Positions 63,880-64,000 of a stretch of DNA of 64,000 nt are shown in pieces; position 1 is the first letter of the stretch; each line of letters begins with the position of its first letter. Both the position numbers and the translations under genes were made by a program. This DNA comes from Hydractinia symbiolongicarpus. Taxonomy: Eukaryota > Cnidaria > Hydrozoa > Anthoathecata > Hydractiniidae. The stretch spans positions 30,043,828 through 30,107,827 of the forward strand of contig NC_079876.1 of assembly GCF_029227915.1 (NCBI RefSeq). The letters run 5' to 3'. The notes beneath the pieces were generated by a model. It saw only the letters and a list, made by a program, of their open reading frames with translations, did no database searches and was not told the origin of the DNA.

Positions 63880-64000
63880 GTACATGTTTTTAGCACTGAC
63901 ATATTAGATTAGTTTAATACTTCTAAATTTTAAAAAAACTGTCTAACATTATAGCTATTAAACTGCTAAACAAGAAAAAGTTATATTTTATCAGTCTATA

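Overview
This window is animal genomic DNA: AT-rich, intron-rich, with clear GT/AG splice sites, minisatellites and small inverted-repeat elements. The gene content (a ROR-type receptor tyrosine kinase, an SSX2IP/ADIP centrosome-junction protein, a mitochondrial glutaryl-CoA dehydrogenase and tandem TIR-ankyrin genes) suggests an early-branching metazoan, most likely a cnidarian and possibly a hydrozoan. That placement is inference; there is no rRNA or mitochondrial marker here. All gene models were built by hand by matching splice sites, reading phase and recalled family sequences.

Layout: 1-1.8 kb, 3' flank and repeats. 1.8-20.1 kb, minus strand: a complete ROR gene in 16 coding exons (leader, Ig, frizzled CRD, five very small exons, kringle, transmembrane, tyrosine kinase, Ser/His-rich tail). 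20.1-24.6 kb: intergenic with a family of short inverted-repeat elements. 24.6-33.0 kb, minus: a complete 15-exon SSX2IP-like gene with large minisatellites in its introns. 33.0-39.6 kb: intergenic with a 1.3-kb terminal-inverted-repeat element. 39.6-44.05 kb, minus: glutaryl-CoA dehydrogenase, 12 exons found, with the N-terminal ~90 residues not located. 44.05-47.15 kb: spacer with hairpins and a 0.9-kb minisatellite.

47.15-54.41 kb, plus: a complete 7-exon gene encoding a Lys/Ser-rich 11-residue repeat region, three ~300-residue ankyrin modules (one exon each, joined by short linker exons) and a C-terminal TIR domain that keeps the glutamate typical of NAD-cleaving TIRs. 56.42 kb to the right edge, plus: a tandem paralogue with four ankyrin modules, which runs off the window before any TIR exon.

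The TIR-ankyrin pair is the most notable system. Ankyrin exons start in phase 0 and end in phase 2, and linker exons run from phase 2 to phase 0, so an exon-linker unit can be duplicated without breaking the frame. Near-identical blocks between modules point to recent duplication or gene conversion. By domain logic these would be receptor/scaffold-TIR effectors, perhaps in innate immunity or NAD-dependent cell death, but nothing in the window proves that. A second theme is intronic minisatellites that seem to be built from copies of the adjacent splice junction.
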